Part shown: positions 39,401 through 49,908 of the stretch, one piece after another | Numbering within the stretch: the first letter of the stretch is position 1 | Layout: every line of letters begins with the position of its first letter | Assembly: GCA_947243795.1 (NCBI GenBank) | Contig: OX365938.1 | Location: 372,001-436,000 of the forward strand | DNA: 64,000 nucleotides | Source of the DNA: Saccharomyces uvarum | Lineage: Eukaryota; Ascomycota; Saccharomycetes; Saccharomycetales; Saccharomycetaceae | Direction of reading: 5' to 3' | Made by a program: the position numbers and the translations under genes | Notes under the pieces: model-generated | The model's input: the letters and a program-made list of their open reading frames with translations, nothing else | The model's database searches: none | Told to the model about the DNA's origin: nothing

Positions 39401-40870
39401 ATCTTCTTTATTCGCAGATAGTATTCGTTCGTCCTCTGGAGGGAATAACACGACTATAAATCTAGAAATACTAATCAATAAACTGTTCGGGACATATATT
39501 AATGTTTCGTGTAGCCCAGAGTTCGAAGTTTTACTATAGTGTTGGAACGACCGAGTAGTCATATCGATAATATCGGTCTTCTCTCTCAGTTCTCTCGACA
39601 GAACTTTACTGCTCATTGCCAATACGGTAAGAATATCCAGGCATTTTAGTTTGTTCTCCAACGGAGTATCCTGAATAGCAACTAGCTGGACGATTCTTTC
39701 TGTCAGGTCTAATGAAAATAATGATTCGAACTTTTCGTTCTTGTACAATGCCCCACAAATGCCATACAAAGCATTTACAAGCCTAGTTATGATTGGTTGA
39801 TCAGTCGCATTAGTAATAATGGGTTTTAATGTTGGGAGCACTTCAACAACTGCGTTAAAATCATCCATTCGGACACTGCTACAGGCGTTTGAAACAATTG
39901 CAACAGCTTTTCTTTGTGCGTGTATCGTTAAAAAATCAAAAAACTGAACGTAAATTGATAATTGACCCGTTTTTAAAATGTCCCTTCCATGCACTCTAGA
40001 GATATACTCCACAGTTTCTAGAACTTGTTCCGCAAGGTCGATGTAACTAATTTCTACTAATTTCTCCTGTAGAATGGGTATGACATGCTCATCAACAGCT
40101 ATTGAGATAGACTCTGGGCAAACTTCAAAAAGGTTATACATGCATCTGCAGGCTTGCATTTGTAGTTCTAGTTCTTCCTTCAAGATTTTGTCAGAGAGGA
40201 TGGTAGCAATGTTCCCTATCAACGTTTCCATCGGTATGACTCTATCGACAACCATTTGATTCATCATTAATATGTTTTCAGAAAGTTCTCTTAAACTTTC
40301 CATTGCAATATACGGATCATCAGGCGCATTTCCGGTATTCTCTATTAATTTGGAAATCCGTTCATTCCTTGCTGAACTCTCCGTACTTCTTTCCATTCTT
40401 CCTCCAATCATTGACAAAATCTCAGGAAGTGTCCTCCCAGCTGGATGTTGGACTTGTCCTCTACCTGCTTGTCTCCTTTCTTCTAGTCTTTGTGCAAAAG
40501 TTTCCAAAATATCAGGTAAGTGAAAGGGGTTACCGCCAAATTCATTATTGTCGCGAGGATGATCCAGTTCTTCGTCTTCACCGTTTCCGTCTGCGTCGCC
40601 ACTGTCATGACGTCTATTGTATCCGTATAAAAGCTCAGAATCGTCTTCGTTGTGGTAATCATTATCACCATCCTCATCCTCATCAGCTTCAAAGCTTCCT
40701 ACACTGGAGAGCATATGTTCGTCTTCATCTTCATCAGGATAGTAAGAGTATTCACCCTGCACATGGCCATCCCCATCATAGTCATCCTCTACTTGAGTGT
40801 CCATAATATAATCACTGTTCCCACTGTGGGACTCGTGATCATCAAAGTTATGCGGATTATTTTCAGGCAT
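36413..40870 (-). CDS. UFD4: UFD4, HECT E3 ubiquitin ligase
   Basis: A 1485-aa E3 of the ubiquitin-fusion-degradation pathway that also cooperates with the N-end-rule ligase Ubr1. The N-terminal 120 residues are highly acidic. An armadillo-like region follows (about 170-600, for example LEETVEYISRV-type helices), then a second acidic tract (about 640-690). The C-terminal HECT domain contains LEIEYQEEAGTGLGPTLEFY and the catalytic cysteine in LPSVMTCANYLKLP, 34 residues from the end. I start at the ATG at 40868-40870 (MPENNPHN), matching the S. cerevisiae start; the frame is open ten codons further to another ATG at 40900. Confidence 0.95.
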   Translation of the reverse strand: MPENNPHNFDDHESHSGNSDYIMDTQVEDDYDGDGHVQGEYSYYPDEDEDEHMLSSVGSFEADEDEDGDNDYHNEDDSELLYGYNRRHDSGDADGNGEDEELDHPRDNNEFGGNPFHLPDILETFAQRLEERRQAGRGQVQHPAGRTLPEILSMIGGRMERSTESSARNERISKLIENTGNAPDDPYIAMESLRELSENILMMNQMVVDRVIPMETLIGNIATILSDKILKEELELQMQACRCMYNLFEVCPESISIAVDEHVIPILQEKLVEISYIDLAEQVLETVEYISRVHGRDILKTGQLSIYVQFFDFLTIHAQRKAVAIVSNACSSVRMDDFNAVVEVLPTLKPIITNATDQPIITRLVNALYGICGALYKNEKFESLFSLDLTERIVQLVAIQDTPLENKLKCLDILTVLAMSSKVLSRELREKTDIIDMTTRSFQHYSKTSNSGLHETLIYVPNSLLISISRFIVVLFPPEDERILSANKEDTSNNGHDIIASQEKFDALVQSLIPILVEIYTNAADFDVRRYVLIALLRVVSCMNSSTAKSINDQLIKLVGSILAQKGTTFNASGSHSTEAGTLLVGGLSLLDLICKKFAELFLPSIKREGIFDLVKDLSVDFNSIDLKENRNEHMSLSDEEEDLHSSIEEDGEADDDYDYEFGDMEIPDSVKPKKITLHIFRALSLGYIKNKGADLVNRVLSQVNVEQEAMTEELHQIESVVSILEDPSTPDKTEEDWKKIWTVLQKCIFHEEFDVSGFEFTSTGLASSIAKRIAFSTLSHSILVKSFLEVFEDNVDRFLEILQSALTRLENFSIVDCGLHDGGGVSSLAKEIRIKLVYDGDATRDNIGTDLSSTIVSVHCIASFTSLNEFLRHRMVRMRFLSSLIPNLASPTTDSNREEEEENSLDDMRKKNFDFFYDDEKVDMESTVFGVIFNKFVKQNQDLKTLWNDTQSIKFRKSLENDDTEHEVAEEAKEVKRLRDFYKKREFTEVDTGFSADILALLDFLHSANIKSDSFINSKLSAKLARQLDEPLVVASGALPNWSLFLTRRYPFLFPFDTRMFFLQCTSFGYGRLIQIWKNKTKSSKDSKNDEALQQLGRITRRKLRISRKTIFATGLKILSKYGGSPDVLEIEYQEEAGTGLGPTLEFYSLVSKYFARKSLNMWRCNSYSYRSEMSMDTTDDYITTLLFPEPLNLTADNEKILEVFGYLGTFVARSLLDNRILDFRFSRVFFELLHRMCTPNVTTVPSDVESCLLMIELVDPLLAKSLRYIFANKNNNNALEELFLTFTVPGNDDIELVPDGSSKFLSSSNVGEYIYAVIDQILGKGIERQLKAFSEGFSKVFLYERMLILFPEELVDMFGRVQEDWSVGTLYTNLNAEHGYTMDSSIIHDFISIISTFNKKERRLFLQFLTGSPKLPIGGFKSLNPKFTVVLKHAEDGLTADEYLPSVMTCANYLKLPKYSNKDIMRSRLCQAIEEGAGAFLLS

Positions 40871-41255
40871 TGTTGAATTCTCTTGTTGTTTTTCCTTCAA
40901 TATTTATCTAAAAATTCTGATATTTCCAGATGTATTTTTGTTCAAAGAAACAATTACAACCCAGTGTACCAATCCTAGGAATAAGGCTGTTCTTAAACGT
41001 ACCCAAATCTATTCCCCTTTCCATCTGCTGTTGACTATTAATACAATCTTGATTTCAATTAAGCAAAACCCAACCATTAGGGATTTACCCGGTGATGGTG
41101 AAAAAAAATTTTTTTTTTCCAGAAAAATGCGATGAGCTTCTTTGAAAGATTGCTAGTATTTAGTAGTACTTTAGCTTAGTTTAAGACAGTATTTACTTTT
41201 GCTTTGACGTTAATAACCGACCACAGTCTAAACAAATATCTACTATATTTAAAGA
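40871..41255. promoter_or_regulatory. Divergent UFD4/MRT4 promoter region
   Basis: A 385-bp shared upstream region. The MRT4 side carries an RRPE-type A8T10 junction and a PAC box, listed separately; between these and UFD4 the sequence is unremarkable. Confidence 0.5.
41099..41136. promoter_or_regulatory. PAC box and RRPE in the MRT4 promoter
   Basis: TGAAAAAAAATTTTTTTTTT at 41099-41118 contains the RRPE core, and an exact PAC box GCGATGAG lies 10 bp further at 41129-41136, about 120 bp upstream of the MRT4 ATG. The spacing and order are those of ribosome-biogenesis genes, which MRT4 is. Confidence 0.75.
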
Positions 41256-41966
41256 ATGCCAAGATCAAAACGTTCCAAGCTAGTTACTTTAGCACAAACC
41301 GATAAGAAAGGTAGAGAAAACAAAGAAAGAATTTTTGATGAGGTGAGGGAAGCATTAGACACTTATAGATACGCTTGGGTCTTGCATCTGGACGACGTAA
41401 GAACTCCAGTTTTGCAAGAAATTAGAACATCTTGGGCAGGTTCTAAGTTGATCATGGGTAAGAGAAAGGTTTTGCAAAAGGCATTGGGTGAAAAAAGAGA
41501 AGAAGAATACAAAGAGAACTTATATCAATTGACTAAACTTTGTGGTGGTGTTACTGGTTTATTGTTCACTAACGAAGACGTAAATACTGTCAAGGAATAC
41601 TTTGAATCATATGCTCGTTCAGACTATTCAAGACCGAACTCCAAGGCTCCATTAACATTCACCATTCCTGAAGGCATCATTTACTCACGTGGTGGTCAAA
41701 TCCCAGTCGAAGAAGATGTCCCAATGATCCATTCTTTGGAGCCAACCATGAGAAACAAATTCGAAATTCCAACTAAAATCAAAGCCGGTAAGATCACCAT
41801 TGACAGCCCATTTCTGGTTTGTACAAAAGACGAAAAATTAGATGTTCGTCAAGCTTTAATATTGAAGCAATTCGGTATCGCTGCTTCTGAATTCAAAGTC
41901 AAAGTTTCTGCTTACTATGACAACGATTCCTCTACTGTTGAAAATACTAATATCAACATGGAATAA
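41256..41966 (+). CDS. MRT4: MRT4, ribosome-assembly relative of P0 (uL10 family)
   Basis: A 236-aa trans-acting 60S assembly factor that occupies the P0 (uL10) site on pre-60S particles and is later exchanged for P0 in the cytoplasm with the help of Yvh1. The N-terminal basic segment MPRSKRSKLVTLAQT fits nuclear import. The uL10 rRNA-binding domain is seen in YAWVLHLDDVRTPVLQEIR and GSKLIMGKRKVLQKALG. The inserted domain follows, and the acidic P-protein tail found in P0 is absent, as expected for Mrt4. Length equals the S. cerevisiae protein. Confidence 0.96.
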   Translation: MPRSKRSKLVTLAQTDKKGRENKERIFDEVREALDTYRYAWVLHLDDVRTPVLQEIRTSWAGSKLIMGKRKVLQKALGEKREEEYKENLYQLTKLCGGVTGLLFTNEDVNTVKEYFESYARSDYSRPNSKAPLTFTIPEGIIYSRGGQIPVEEDVPMIHSLEPTMRNKFEIPTKIKAGKITIDSPFLVCTKDEKLDVRQALILKQFGIAASEFKVKVSAYYDNDSSTVENTNINME

Positions 41967-42340
41967 ACTAAACCGCTATTTGAAAATCTCTTCAATTAGA
42001 ACATTGTATAAATCGGATAAACTTATTCTATTTTCTTTTCTTTTTACATATTAAAGTAAATACTCATAAATGTAACATAGTTTCTTTTCAACTACAATTT
42101 TCTCCTATATACTATCAAACACGAAATTACAGCTCCTGTGGGGTAAACGTAGATCATTCACTTTTCGACTTGCCAATTGAATACAATCCACTGCACGAAA
42201 TAAGAAAAAGAGGAACCAGTAAATGTTTGTTTAAGAATACTATAATAACCGCCTTGCTCACATGAACCAGTGGAGAGGAAAGTCGGATAGGACTAAAGAA
42301 ATATTAATGTGTTACGGTATACTATCTAAATATTGTTTTT
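41967..42340. other. MRT4-LAC1 convergent spacer
   Basis: A 374-bp region between two stop codons. It is A/T-rich with several TATA-like efficiency elements (for example TATATACTATC near 42104) suited to 3'-end formation. No gene is seen. Confidence 0.5.
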
Positions 42341-43597
42341 TTAAATATCTTTTTTCGTTGGGGTACTGTCAGTTGGTGTAGTGACACTTTCATCAGTTTC
42401 TTCTTCTGACTCACTGTCACTTCTATCATCTATTAGAACACCTCTCCAAAGAATCCTGTACAGGACTCTAAAAATTAAGAACAGCCAATACAGATTGACT
42501 AATTGTAAAGCGCCTATTAATACAAACACAATCGGCAAAGAAATCCAACATTTATATTGCTGAGTAGCGAAATTCAGGACGTAATTACCTTCTGTACGGA
42601 ATTGCGTTAAAACTGACCACAGGATCTTCAAATTTATGTAATGACGCAAATAAATCCATGAAACGACAAAAACGCAAAAAGCGAAAGGAGCAACAACGGA
42701 ATCCAAATAGTTTAGAGTTTTAGACAAGGACAAAAGAAAATCGGAAAGGTCCATTGTAATATAGATTGGCAACCCCATTTTAGTGAAGTGGAAGACGTAA
42801 GAAGACCAAATCAATAGTAAAGTAACAATATGATGGAAAGTCAATTCATTATGGTCCTTTCTTGGTTTTTCCAGTTGCAACACAAGGATACAAGCTTGTT
42901 GAGCCCAAAATGCAGCTTGGCCCAAATAAAAGACCTTGAATAAAAAGGGATTTGTAAAGTCTGGATAAGTTCTGTACATTGCCTTTGTATCGAAGAACCA
43001 TACATTGGAATGGTACATGCAATACAATCCGAAGGGCCCGGAAAACCCGGTGTAGAAAATGGAGTATATTTGTTCCATCATTCTCTTGATTCTATGCCTG
43101 GAAGTGACATGCAGGCTGACCGCGAAGGGCTTGATGACAACGTCCATTAGAAATTCACGTAAGAATGTGAAAAAGATCATGTAGTAGAATACAAAGCATA
43201 GATCCTTTATACCTTTGCCGTATGAGTCGGAGTCGCCGACCTGATATGATACAGCAACAAACCTGTGAAGTACATTTGTCTTTGTAGTATTGCCGGAGGT
43301 GAAATAGGCGCTGTACACCGCAATCAAAATCAGCAAGGGAGCTATCCAAGCATGACGATAACTTATTTCTCTAAAGGAAAACCAGATCTTCTTGACCAGG
43401 TCGCTATCATTTTTAGTGACTTCCGACAGCCTTTTCATACGGTTTTTAGCAGCGGTTTTCGATTCCTTGGTCTCAAACATCGTACCCAAACTAGGCACAG
43501 TGTCCCCCAGGTCGATCTTCCCTATGGAAGATTTACGTCTGGGTCTGGACCTCACTTTCAGGTTATTGTTCGAGGATGTTGGCTTTAAAGTCGACAT
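42341..43597 (-). CDS. LAC1: LAC1, ceramide synthase component
   Basis: A 418-aa polytopic ER protein of the TLC/Lag1 family; with Lag1 and Lip1 it makes ceramide from C26 acyl-CoA and phytosphingosine. Length equals the S. cerevisiae protein. After a basic cytosolic N-terminus there are several membrane helices (first at about 84-99). The Lag1 motif with its essential adjacent histidines is [13 protein letters not shown], His255-His256. A later TLC helix carries [18 protein letters not shown]. The C-terminal tail is acidic and ends KKDI, a di-lysine-like ER retrieval signal. It is a paralog of LAG1. Confidence 0.96.
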   Translation of the reverse strand: MSTLKPTSSNNNLKVRSRPRRKSSIGKIDLGDTVPSLGTMFETKESKTAAKNRMKRLSEVTKNDSDLVKKIWFSFREISYRHAWIAPLLILIAVYSAYFTSGNTTKTNVLHRFVAVSYQVGDSDSYGKGIKDLCFVFYYMIFFTFLREFLMDVVIKPFAVSLHVTSRHRIKRMMEQIYSIFYTGFSGPFGLYCMYHSNVWFFDTKAMYRTYPDFTNPFLFKVFYLGQAAFWAQQACILVLQLEKPRKDHNELTFHHIVTLLLIWSSYVFHFTKMGLPIYITMDLSDFLLSLSKTLNYLDSVVAPFAFCVFVVSWIYLRHYINLKILWSVLTQFRTEGNYVLNFATQQYKCWISLPIVFVLIGALQLVNLYWLFLIFRVLYRILWRGVLIDDRSDSESEEETDESVTTPTDSTPTKKDI

Positions 43598-44300
43598 AAC
43601 TTGCTTACTAACGCTGTTTCTAAACCCTTACCAGAAGTGCAAGCAACGAACACAAATGGCGATGAACCGACAAAAGTACGTGTACGGAACAGAAAAGAAA
43701 CGGTAAAGATTTCGAAAATCTACTTTTCACTTGAACCAGGTTCCGGATTATAAAGCCGATTGTAGCAGAAAAACGGGTTCACGAAATCCTAGAAAACAAT
43801 AGCCAAATTACATAAAATAAATAAATAAATAAATAAATGGGTCAGCAAAGAAAAGAAAACGGATGCAACGAGCCAAGAAAGAAAACAAAAGAAAAAACAG
43901 CGGAATTACCTGTTTGGATCTAGTTCCATGCCCCTCTTCCCACGTAATTTGTTCACCTGAGCAAGGTACCGTTTTGAAAAATGAGTGAAAAAAGAAAGCG
44001 AAAACATTCCACGGATGAACCAGCTGCCGGAAATGGACGCTTCCGTTGTCATCGCCCTTGCAGTTTCTTTTTCCCTTTATGGCGTTTTCTGCGAGCTTTT
44101 TTTTCGCGTCGCGTCGCACGTCTTTTTGTGGTCACGTGCTAACGGGTCACGTGATGGGACATCCGGGTTATAGGCCCCTTTTTCCCTTTCTAGAATGCTG
44201 GGCTCTAAGCAGCTGGCAGTAGATCTATACATGAGCGAAGGTGCTGCTGTGATGGAATTGTTTGAGTTTCAGGGCAGCGTAACAGCAGCGTCACCGATAG
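43598..44300. promoter_or_regulatory. Divergent LAC1/CAP1 promoter with PDRE and two Cbf1 sites
   Basis: A 703-bp shared region. TCCACGGA at 44008-44015 is an exact match (minus strand TCCGTGGA) to the Pdr1/Pdr3 response element. Two CACGTG E-boxes lie at 44133-44138 and 44148-44153, 15 bp apart. In S. cerevisiae LAC1 is known to respond to Pdr1/Pdr3 and Cbf1, so this layout looks conserved. The sites sit nearer CAP1 (about 150-290 bp) than LAC1 (about 410-550 bp). Confidence 0.7.
43815..43838. repeat. (AAAT)6 tetranucleotide microsatellite
   Basis: Six perfect AAAT units in the LAC1 upstream region, about 220 bp from the LAC1 ATG. Likely length-variable; no function is implied. Confidence 0.9.
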
Positions 44301-45107
44301 ATGTCTAGTAGTAAGTTCGAAGAGGTTGTTAACAAGATCATAAGCGACAGCCCCCCAGGGGAGCTGAGAGAGATCTATGACGATCTGATCAAGATCACCA
44401 GTGAAAGCTCGAAAAATACTATCTTGGATGCCATTGAAAACTATAACGTGCAGAACTGCATCCCCATAGATGTCGACGGGACTTCTATAATCATTTCTAA
44501 ATACAACAAGGAAGGTTCGAAGTTCTTCGACCCCATACATTCCGTCATTTTTTCTGTCGACCATTTAGGGCACAAAGGTCTCGACATCGAGCCGTACGAA
44601 TTCACGCACGCAAAGCTGGACAAACAGCAACTGGAACGGTTGCACGACCAATTGCGCGAGTATCTTGTCCAAAACTTCCCAGGCGACGTCAGTTTTGCCG
44701 TTTACCCAGTTCCCGAGGAAGTCAGTAAAATATCTATCATCATAGTTAGTACCAAGTATAACCCGAATAATTTCTGGAACGGCCATTGGAAATCGAGTTA
44801 TATCTACGATTTAGACACTAAGGAACTGACCGGCCACATTTCCACCCAGGTCCATTACTACGAAGATGGTAACGTTAGTTTCCAGTCCGGCAAGGAGATC
44901 GGCCACAATAACGTAGACGACGTTGTCAGCACAATAAGGGATGTAGAGACTAGTTTTGAGAATGACCTAGACTTCTCCTTTTCTGACCTGAACGAAAAAC
45001 AGTTTAAAGCTTTAAGGAGAAGACTACCAGTCACAAGATCAAAAATCAACTGGGGTAAGGCGATCGGTAGTTATAGATTAGGTAAAAATGCTGCCGAAGG
45101 GAAATGA
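44301..45107 (+). CDS. CAP1: CAP1, actin capping protein alpha subunit
   Basis: A 268-aa alpha subunit of the CapZ-type heterodimer (with Cap2) that caps actin filament barbed ends at cortical patches. Length equals the S. cerevisiae protein. Family stretches include NKIISDSPPGELREIYDDL near the N-terminus, HAKLDKQQLERLHDQLREYL, the central FWNGHWKSSYIYDL, and the C-terminal tentacle region RRRLPVTRSKINWGKAIGSY with its basic residues that contact actin. No oddities. Confidence 0.96.
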   Translation: MSSSKFEEVVNKIISDSPPGELREIYDDLIKITSESSKNTILDAIENYNVQNCIPIDVDGTSIIISKYNKEGSKFFDPIHSVIFSVDHLGHKGLDIEPYEFTHAKLDKQQLERLHDQLREYLVQNFPGDVSFAVYPVPEEVSKISIIIVSTKYNPNNFWNGHWKSSYIYDLDTKELTGHISTQVHYYEDGNVSFQSGKEIGHNNVDDVVSTIRDVETSFENDLDFSFSDLNEKQFKALRRRLPVTRSKINWGKAIGSYRLGKNAAEGK

Positions 45108-45197
45108 AACTTCTCTTTCTATTCTATTTTTATTTTACTTCCTTAATTAAATACATCTCTATATGTATATTACGATTTATTTGTTTGAATTTTCTCT

Positions 45198-45648
45198 TCA
45201 AAACAGCTTATACAGGGTATACAGAATGAAGAATATTAACAGTGCCAAACCGACCATTCTCCATATACCGTTACCGGCTTTTAATGATCGCGTCAACCTT
45301 GAGGATGAGTTCTTAATATCGGTAAACATCGACCCCAACGAATCTGTCATTTGGTTTATAACCGAGCTGTCAGAAACCGCTCGGTCTCCAATCTCTTGAT
45401 TTATATTTCTAAAAGTAGCTAACTTACTGGCTAAACCTTCTAACTTATTGTCATTCTGAGTAAATAAAAACACGCCCATTTGGCGTGCAGAACCTGTTGT
45501 TAGTAACTTTGAACTTTCATCTATTTCTTTTGGAAAACTTCATTTCTCCTAAAAACTGTTAGAGTCTCCTTTCTTAAATGCCTCCGTGTAACGTTGTCCC
45601 TAGTTAACATACATTTGATTCGATTTGAGAGTACCTAGAGTTTGACAT
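45198..45648 (-). CDS. SFT1: SFT1, Golgi Qc-SNARE (two exons)
   Basis: Exons are 45613-45648 (12 codons, MSNSRYSQIESN) and 45198-45455 (85 codons), joined in phase 0 to give 97 aa, the S. cerevisiae length. The 157-bp intron (45456-45612) has a 5' splice site GTATGT at 45607-45612, a perfect TACTAAC at 45499-45505 and a 3' CAG at 45456-45458. Reading without splicing would give a wrong N-terminus (MGVFLFTQ). The protein is an intra-Golgi v-SNARE: a Qc SNARE motif of about 55 residues with heptads (including the central Q of NQMTDSLGSMF), then a C-terminal anchor MVGLALLIFFILYTLYKLF. It converges with CAP1, with 90 bp between stops. Confidence 0.93.
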
Positions 45649-46048
45649 TGCTCTTAGTGATGTTGTCTCACTAATATATCGCTCTGTCCTTGTTGAGTGT
45701 TTCAGTGCCTTTTCTCAATGACCTTATATGTTCCATTCGCTCTTTACGTTTTTCTCCATATAACAATATGCGGCTTCTTGGGAATAACAACAACATAAGG
45801 GGAGCAAAACTAACACGTCCTCGCAAAAACAAGAGATGTGCAATCTTTCAAGTCATACTTAGCGCCCAAGAAAACACTGGCTTGATTTTTAGGATGATAA
45901 AGTTGTAACCTATATTTCAGTAAACTGTATAATTATTGCGCTACGAGTGTTGCGCTACGATGTCCTAATACACTAGTCCAAAAGCAAAGAACACGGCCAA
46001 TGTAGAAGGCGAAATAGTACTAGCGCCACTAAGATGTTATTTAAATTT
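45649..46048. other. SFT1-snR87 intergenic region
   Basis: A 400-bp spacer with the SFT1 promoter at the left and the 3' flank of snR87 at the right. It contains an 11-bp direct repeat at 45936-45960, listed separately. No coding frame is credible. Confidence 0.5.
45936..45960. repeat. 11-bp tandem direct repeat
   Basis: TTGCGCTACGA occurs at 45936-45946 and again at 45950-45960, separated by GTG. It lies about 90 bp beyond the snR87 3' end. The repeat is exact; no known element is recognised. Confidence 0.9.
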
Positions 46049-46049
46049 A

Positions 46050-46159
46050 AGTAATGTCAGATAAAAAAATTTTCGCATTTCGCTAAACACTCATAAAGAA
46101 CATGGCGGTGTTCCAAGTGATTAGCCCTAGATCGCAAATTATATCATCATTTAATTACG
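46050..46159 (-). ncRNA. SNR87: snR87, C/D box snoRNA (18S methylation guide)
   Basis: On the minus strand a C box ATGATGA (46144-46150) is followed about 85 nt later by a D box CTGA (46057-46060). Flanking GTAAT (46154-46158) and ATTAC (46051-46055) form a terminal stem. Just after the C box, TAATTTGCG (46133-46141 on plus as CGCAAATTA) is complementary to the 18S rRNA sequence CGCAAAUUA around A436, the known 2'-O-methylation target of S. cerevisiae snR87. A degenerate D' box would follow the guide; the nucleotide five positions upstream would pair with an A of that run. Position upstream of RPL14A also matches snR87. The ends are approximate, within a few bases. A hairpin at 46207-46228 is probably part of the precursor. 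Confidence 0.88.
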
Positions 46160-46160
46160 T

Positions 46161-47724
<1,564 letters not shown>

Positions 47725-48114
47725 GATATGTACATGATCCTTAATTCTGATGTATTTCGTATGTAATTTTATCTTTAACTGGTTATTCTTTTAATAAATA
47801 AACTACAATCTTACAACTATTGAAGCCTCTGTAATTTTATATTACGTTGGGAAAATATACTGATTGCAAAAAAATGAGCATTAAAGGCGCAAGAGCGTTC
47901 CTTTTGTTGTTAAGGCTTCCGACAAAGTCTTGTTCTTTTTGTAAAATATGTGTATACTGGTCGACCAGTTATTCTTAATGTTAGATTTTGCCAGGATTTC
48001 TGGCGATCTAAACACAAGGGAAGTTAAGTTTCCTATAAACATGCGTAAACCTTTACCATTAGCGTTTATATACATTACTGTAATATTGTTACAACTTCTT
48101 GAGGAAAGTTACCT
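47725..48114. other. RPL14A-BYE1 convergent spacer
   Basis: A 390-bp region between stop codons. It is A/T-rich with likely 3'-end signals. A 64-codon minus-strand frame at 47881-48075 looks like chance. Confidence 0.5.
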
Positions 48115-49908
48115 TTAATGAATAAGTTCCTGTTTTATTACTACAAATGCGAATAGTGTTCTTTCATCAGCTTTCACAGACAAAGACCTTTCATTGTTGG
48201 GATTGCCTAAAATGTTGTCTAAAATTTCAGGAACTTCACCATTCCTTGATGGAATAATGTAAAAATCTTTCTCGTATCTGGTCTTTGGCTTTATACCGGC
48301 AATGCGACCTTTGGTTTCCAAGGAGTCTACGACTTCCGCAAAAGTTTTCTTACTTTCGTCATCATCAGAAGCAAACAGTTGATAAACTATTATGGCTCTA
48401 GAAGAAGAGACTTCTTTGAGATAAGGTGCAGCGGTTGTTGTAGGTAAGCGTCCCTCTACAAACAGGTTCCCATCACCGATAGCCTCCTTAGATATATCCC
48501 TCTTCAACTTTTCCGAAGTTCCGATATAACTCAAATAACCTGTAAACTCAAATCCTAACCCCGGGTATAGAAACGCGCACTTTAAGGACTCTCCCTGTGC
48601 TGTTCCATTTTGGGTGGGATCCACACCACTGTGTTCTTGAGCATGTTCTTTCGGTATGACTGATGTCTGGTCCATTTCATCTTTGTTGTCATTAATTCTA
48701 TTATCATCGCCATTATGTAACCTTATGCTATCCATCGAGTATAATACATCCTCTTGAGGCTCGGTGGAATTTTCAATTAGCTCATCGCCCTTGTGGGTCT
48801 TGACGTATATGGGTTTGTCCGGTATTTCTACAATAAAATTTTCCAAAGTGGCTTTCTCCCTTTTCTCCTTAAACTCTTGTAAATCGGGGTTTGCCAGTTC
48901 AGACGCATTCATATTCACTAGCTTATTCAACGGCAATTTGCCCTCGATTACGTGTGCCTTCAGTTTTAAATTTTTCTTATCCTTCAAGTTGGAGTATAAA
49001 GATCTCACTTTTTCAGTGTATGTCTTGTCTAGAGTACCAAATTCAACGTTAAGGCACGCATTATAAAGTTCGTCCTCTAAGTCGTGTGCAAAATCAGTTG
49101 AAACCAATGTTATGTCTTTCCCGTGAGGAAGATCATAAAGCTTAGCCTCTACTGTCTCTGGGATAATAAATTTACTAAACAAGACAGAAAACATATTCCT
49201 TGCGTTTAACCTCAATTTGTGTTCTTTCTCAGATTCGAAATCTCTCTTGACAGGTATTTTGTCTTGGTCTGTATTAGCTGCAATAGTACCAGCACTTTTC
49301 TTCTTTTTTCTTGGCCCATTGTTTTTCTTGACCTCCTTGGTTTGGGCAGGCAGTTTTATAGAGTTACTGGAAGTACTTCTTTTGCGTTTCCTGGGACTTT
49401 CCTCGTCTAGAAAAAAATCTGTGTCATTGTCATTATGATCAATGACAGGTTTATAAATATCGTCATCGTAATCATCCTCTTCTGAAACCTCAGCTTCCTT
49501 AGACTTTTCCAAATGTGCATACAGCGATGGGTCACATAATTCACAATAGTATTTGGAATCCTCATTCATTAGGCCATCGATGGTTTCCTTACCGTCGGTC
49601 ATACACTTGATGTGTTGCCAAGAATCGCAGCCATCACACTGAACCATGTCTCCATGCGAGTATTCAGGTGCATCATAGTTCTCATCGCTTGCCCCACAGA
49701 CGCATCTAACATAGCCTTCGTCTGCTTCGTCTTTCTCATTATCTTTGGTTGAGCTCTGTAAAGCTTCAGTCTGCTTATTCTCCGTAGTAGCCGGATCGGT
49801 TCTCTTCTTAGTTTGTTTCTTCTTGGGTGTTTCGCTTTCCTCCTGTAACAGAGATTCGATATATTTATTCTGACCCTTGTTAGATCTCGCAGAAGTACGA
49901 ACAGACAT
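48115..49908 (-). CDS. BYE1: BYE1, RNA polymerase II-associated PHD/TFIIS-like factor
   Basis: A 597-aa nuclear protein (S. cerevisiae about 594) that binds elongating Pol II and trimethylated H3-K4 nucleosomes; a multicopy suppressor of ess1. The PHD finger is at about 68-127, with ligands Cys69, Cys71, Cys91, Cys94, His99, Cys102, Cys122 and Cys125 ([31 protein letters not shown]). A Lys-rich nuclear-localisation stretch (PRKRKRS, PRKKKKS) follows, then the TFIIS-like central domain (about 225-350) and a SPOC-like domain (about 420-590). Basic/acidic low-complexity linkers separate the parts. Confidence 0.95.
   Translation of the reverse strand: MSVRTSARSNKGQNKYIESLLQEESETPKKKQTKKRTDPATTENKQTEALQSSTKDNEKDEADEGYVRCVCGASDENYDAPEYSHGDMVQCDGCDSWQHIKCMTDGKETIDGLMNEDSKYYCELCDPSLYAHLEKSKEAEVSEEDDYDDDIYKPVIDHNDNDTDFFLDEESPRKRKRSTSSNSIKLPAQTKEVKKNNGPRKKKKSAGTIAANTDQDKIPVKRDFESEKEHKLRLNARNMFSVLFSKFIIPETVEAKLYDLPHGKDITLVSTDFAHDLEDELYNACLNVEFGTLDKTYTEKVRSLYSNLKDKKNLKLKAHVIEGKLPLNKLVNMNASELANPDLQEFKEKREKATLENFIVEIPDKPIYVKTHKGDELIENSTEPQEDVLYSMDSIRLHNGDDNRINDNKDEMDQTSVIPKEHAQEHSGVDPTQNGTAQGESLKCAFLYPGLGFEFTGYLSYIGTSEKLKRDISKEAIGDGNLFVEGRLPTTTAAPYLKEVSSSRAIIVYQLFASDDDESKKTFAEVVDSLETKGRIAGIKPKTRYEKDFYIIPSRNGEVPEILDNILGNPNNERSLSVKADERTLFAFVVIKQELIH

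Noticed and set aside
43980-44160. Possible tRNA B box (GGTTC-like) in the LAC1/CAP1 spacer and elsewhere
   Set aside because: I looked for GGTTCGANTCC and its complement in the spacers; only partial matches were seen, with no A box or cloverleaf, so no tRNA is called.
47881-48075. 64-codon minus-strand frame downstream of RPL14A
   Set aside because: Lies in a convergent 3' spacer with no protein-like signature.
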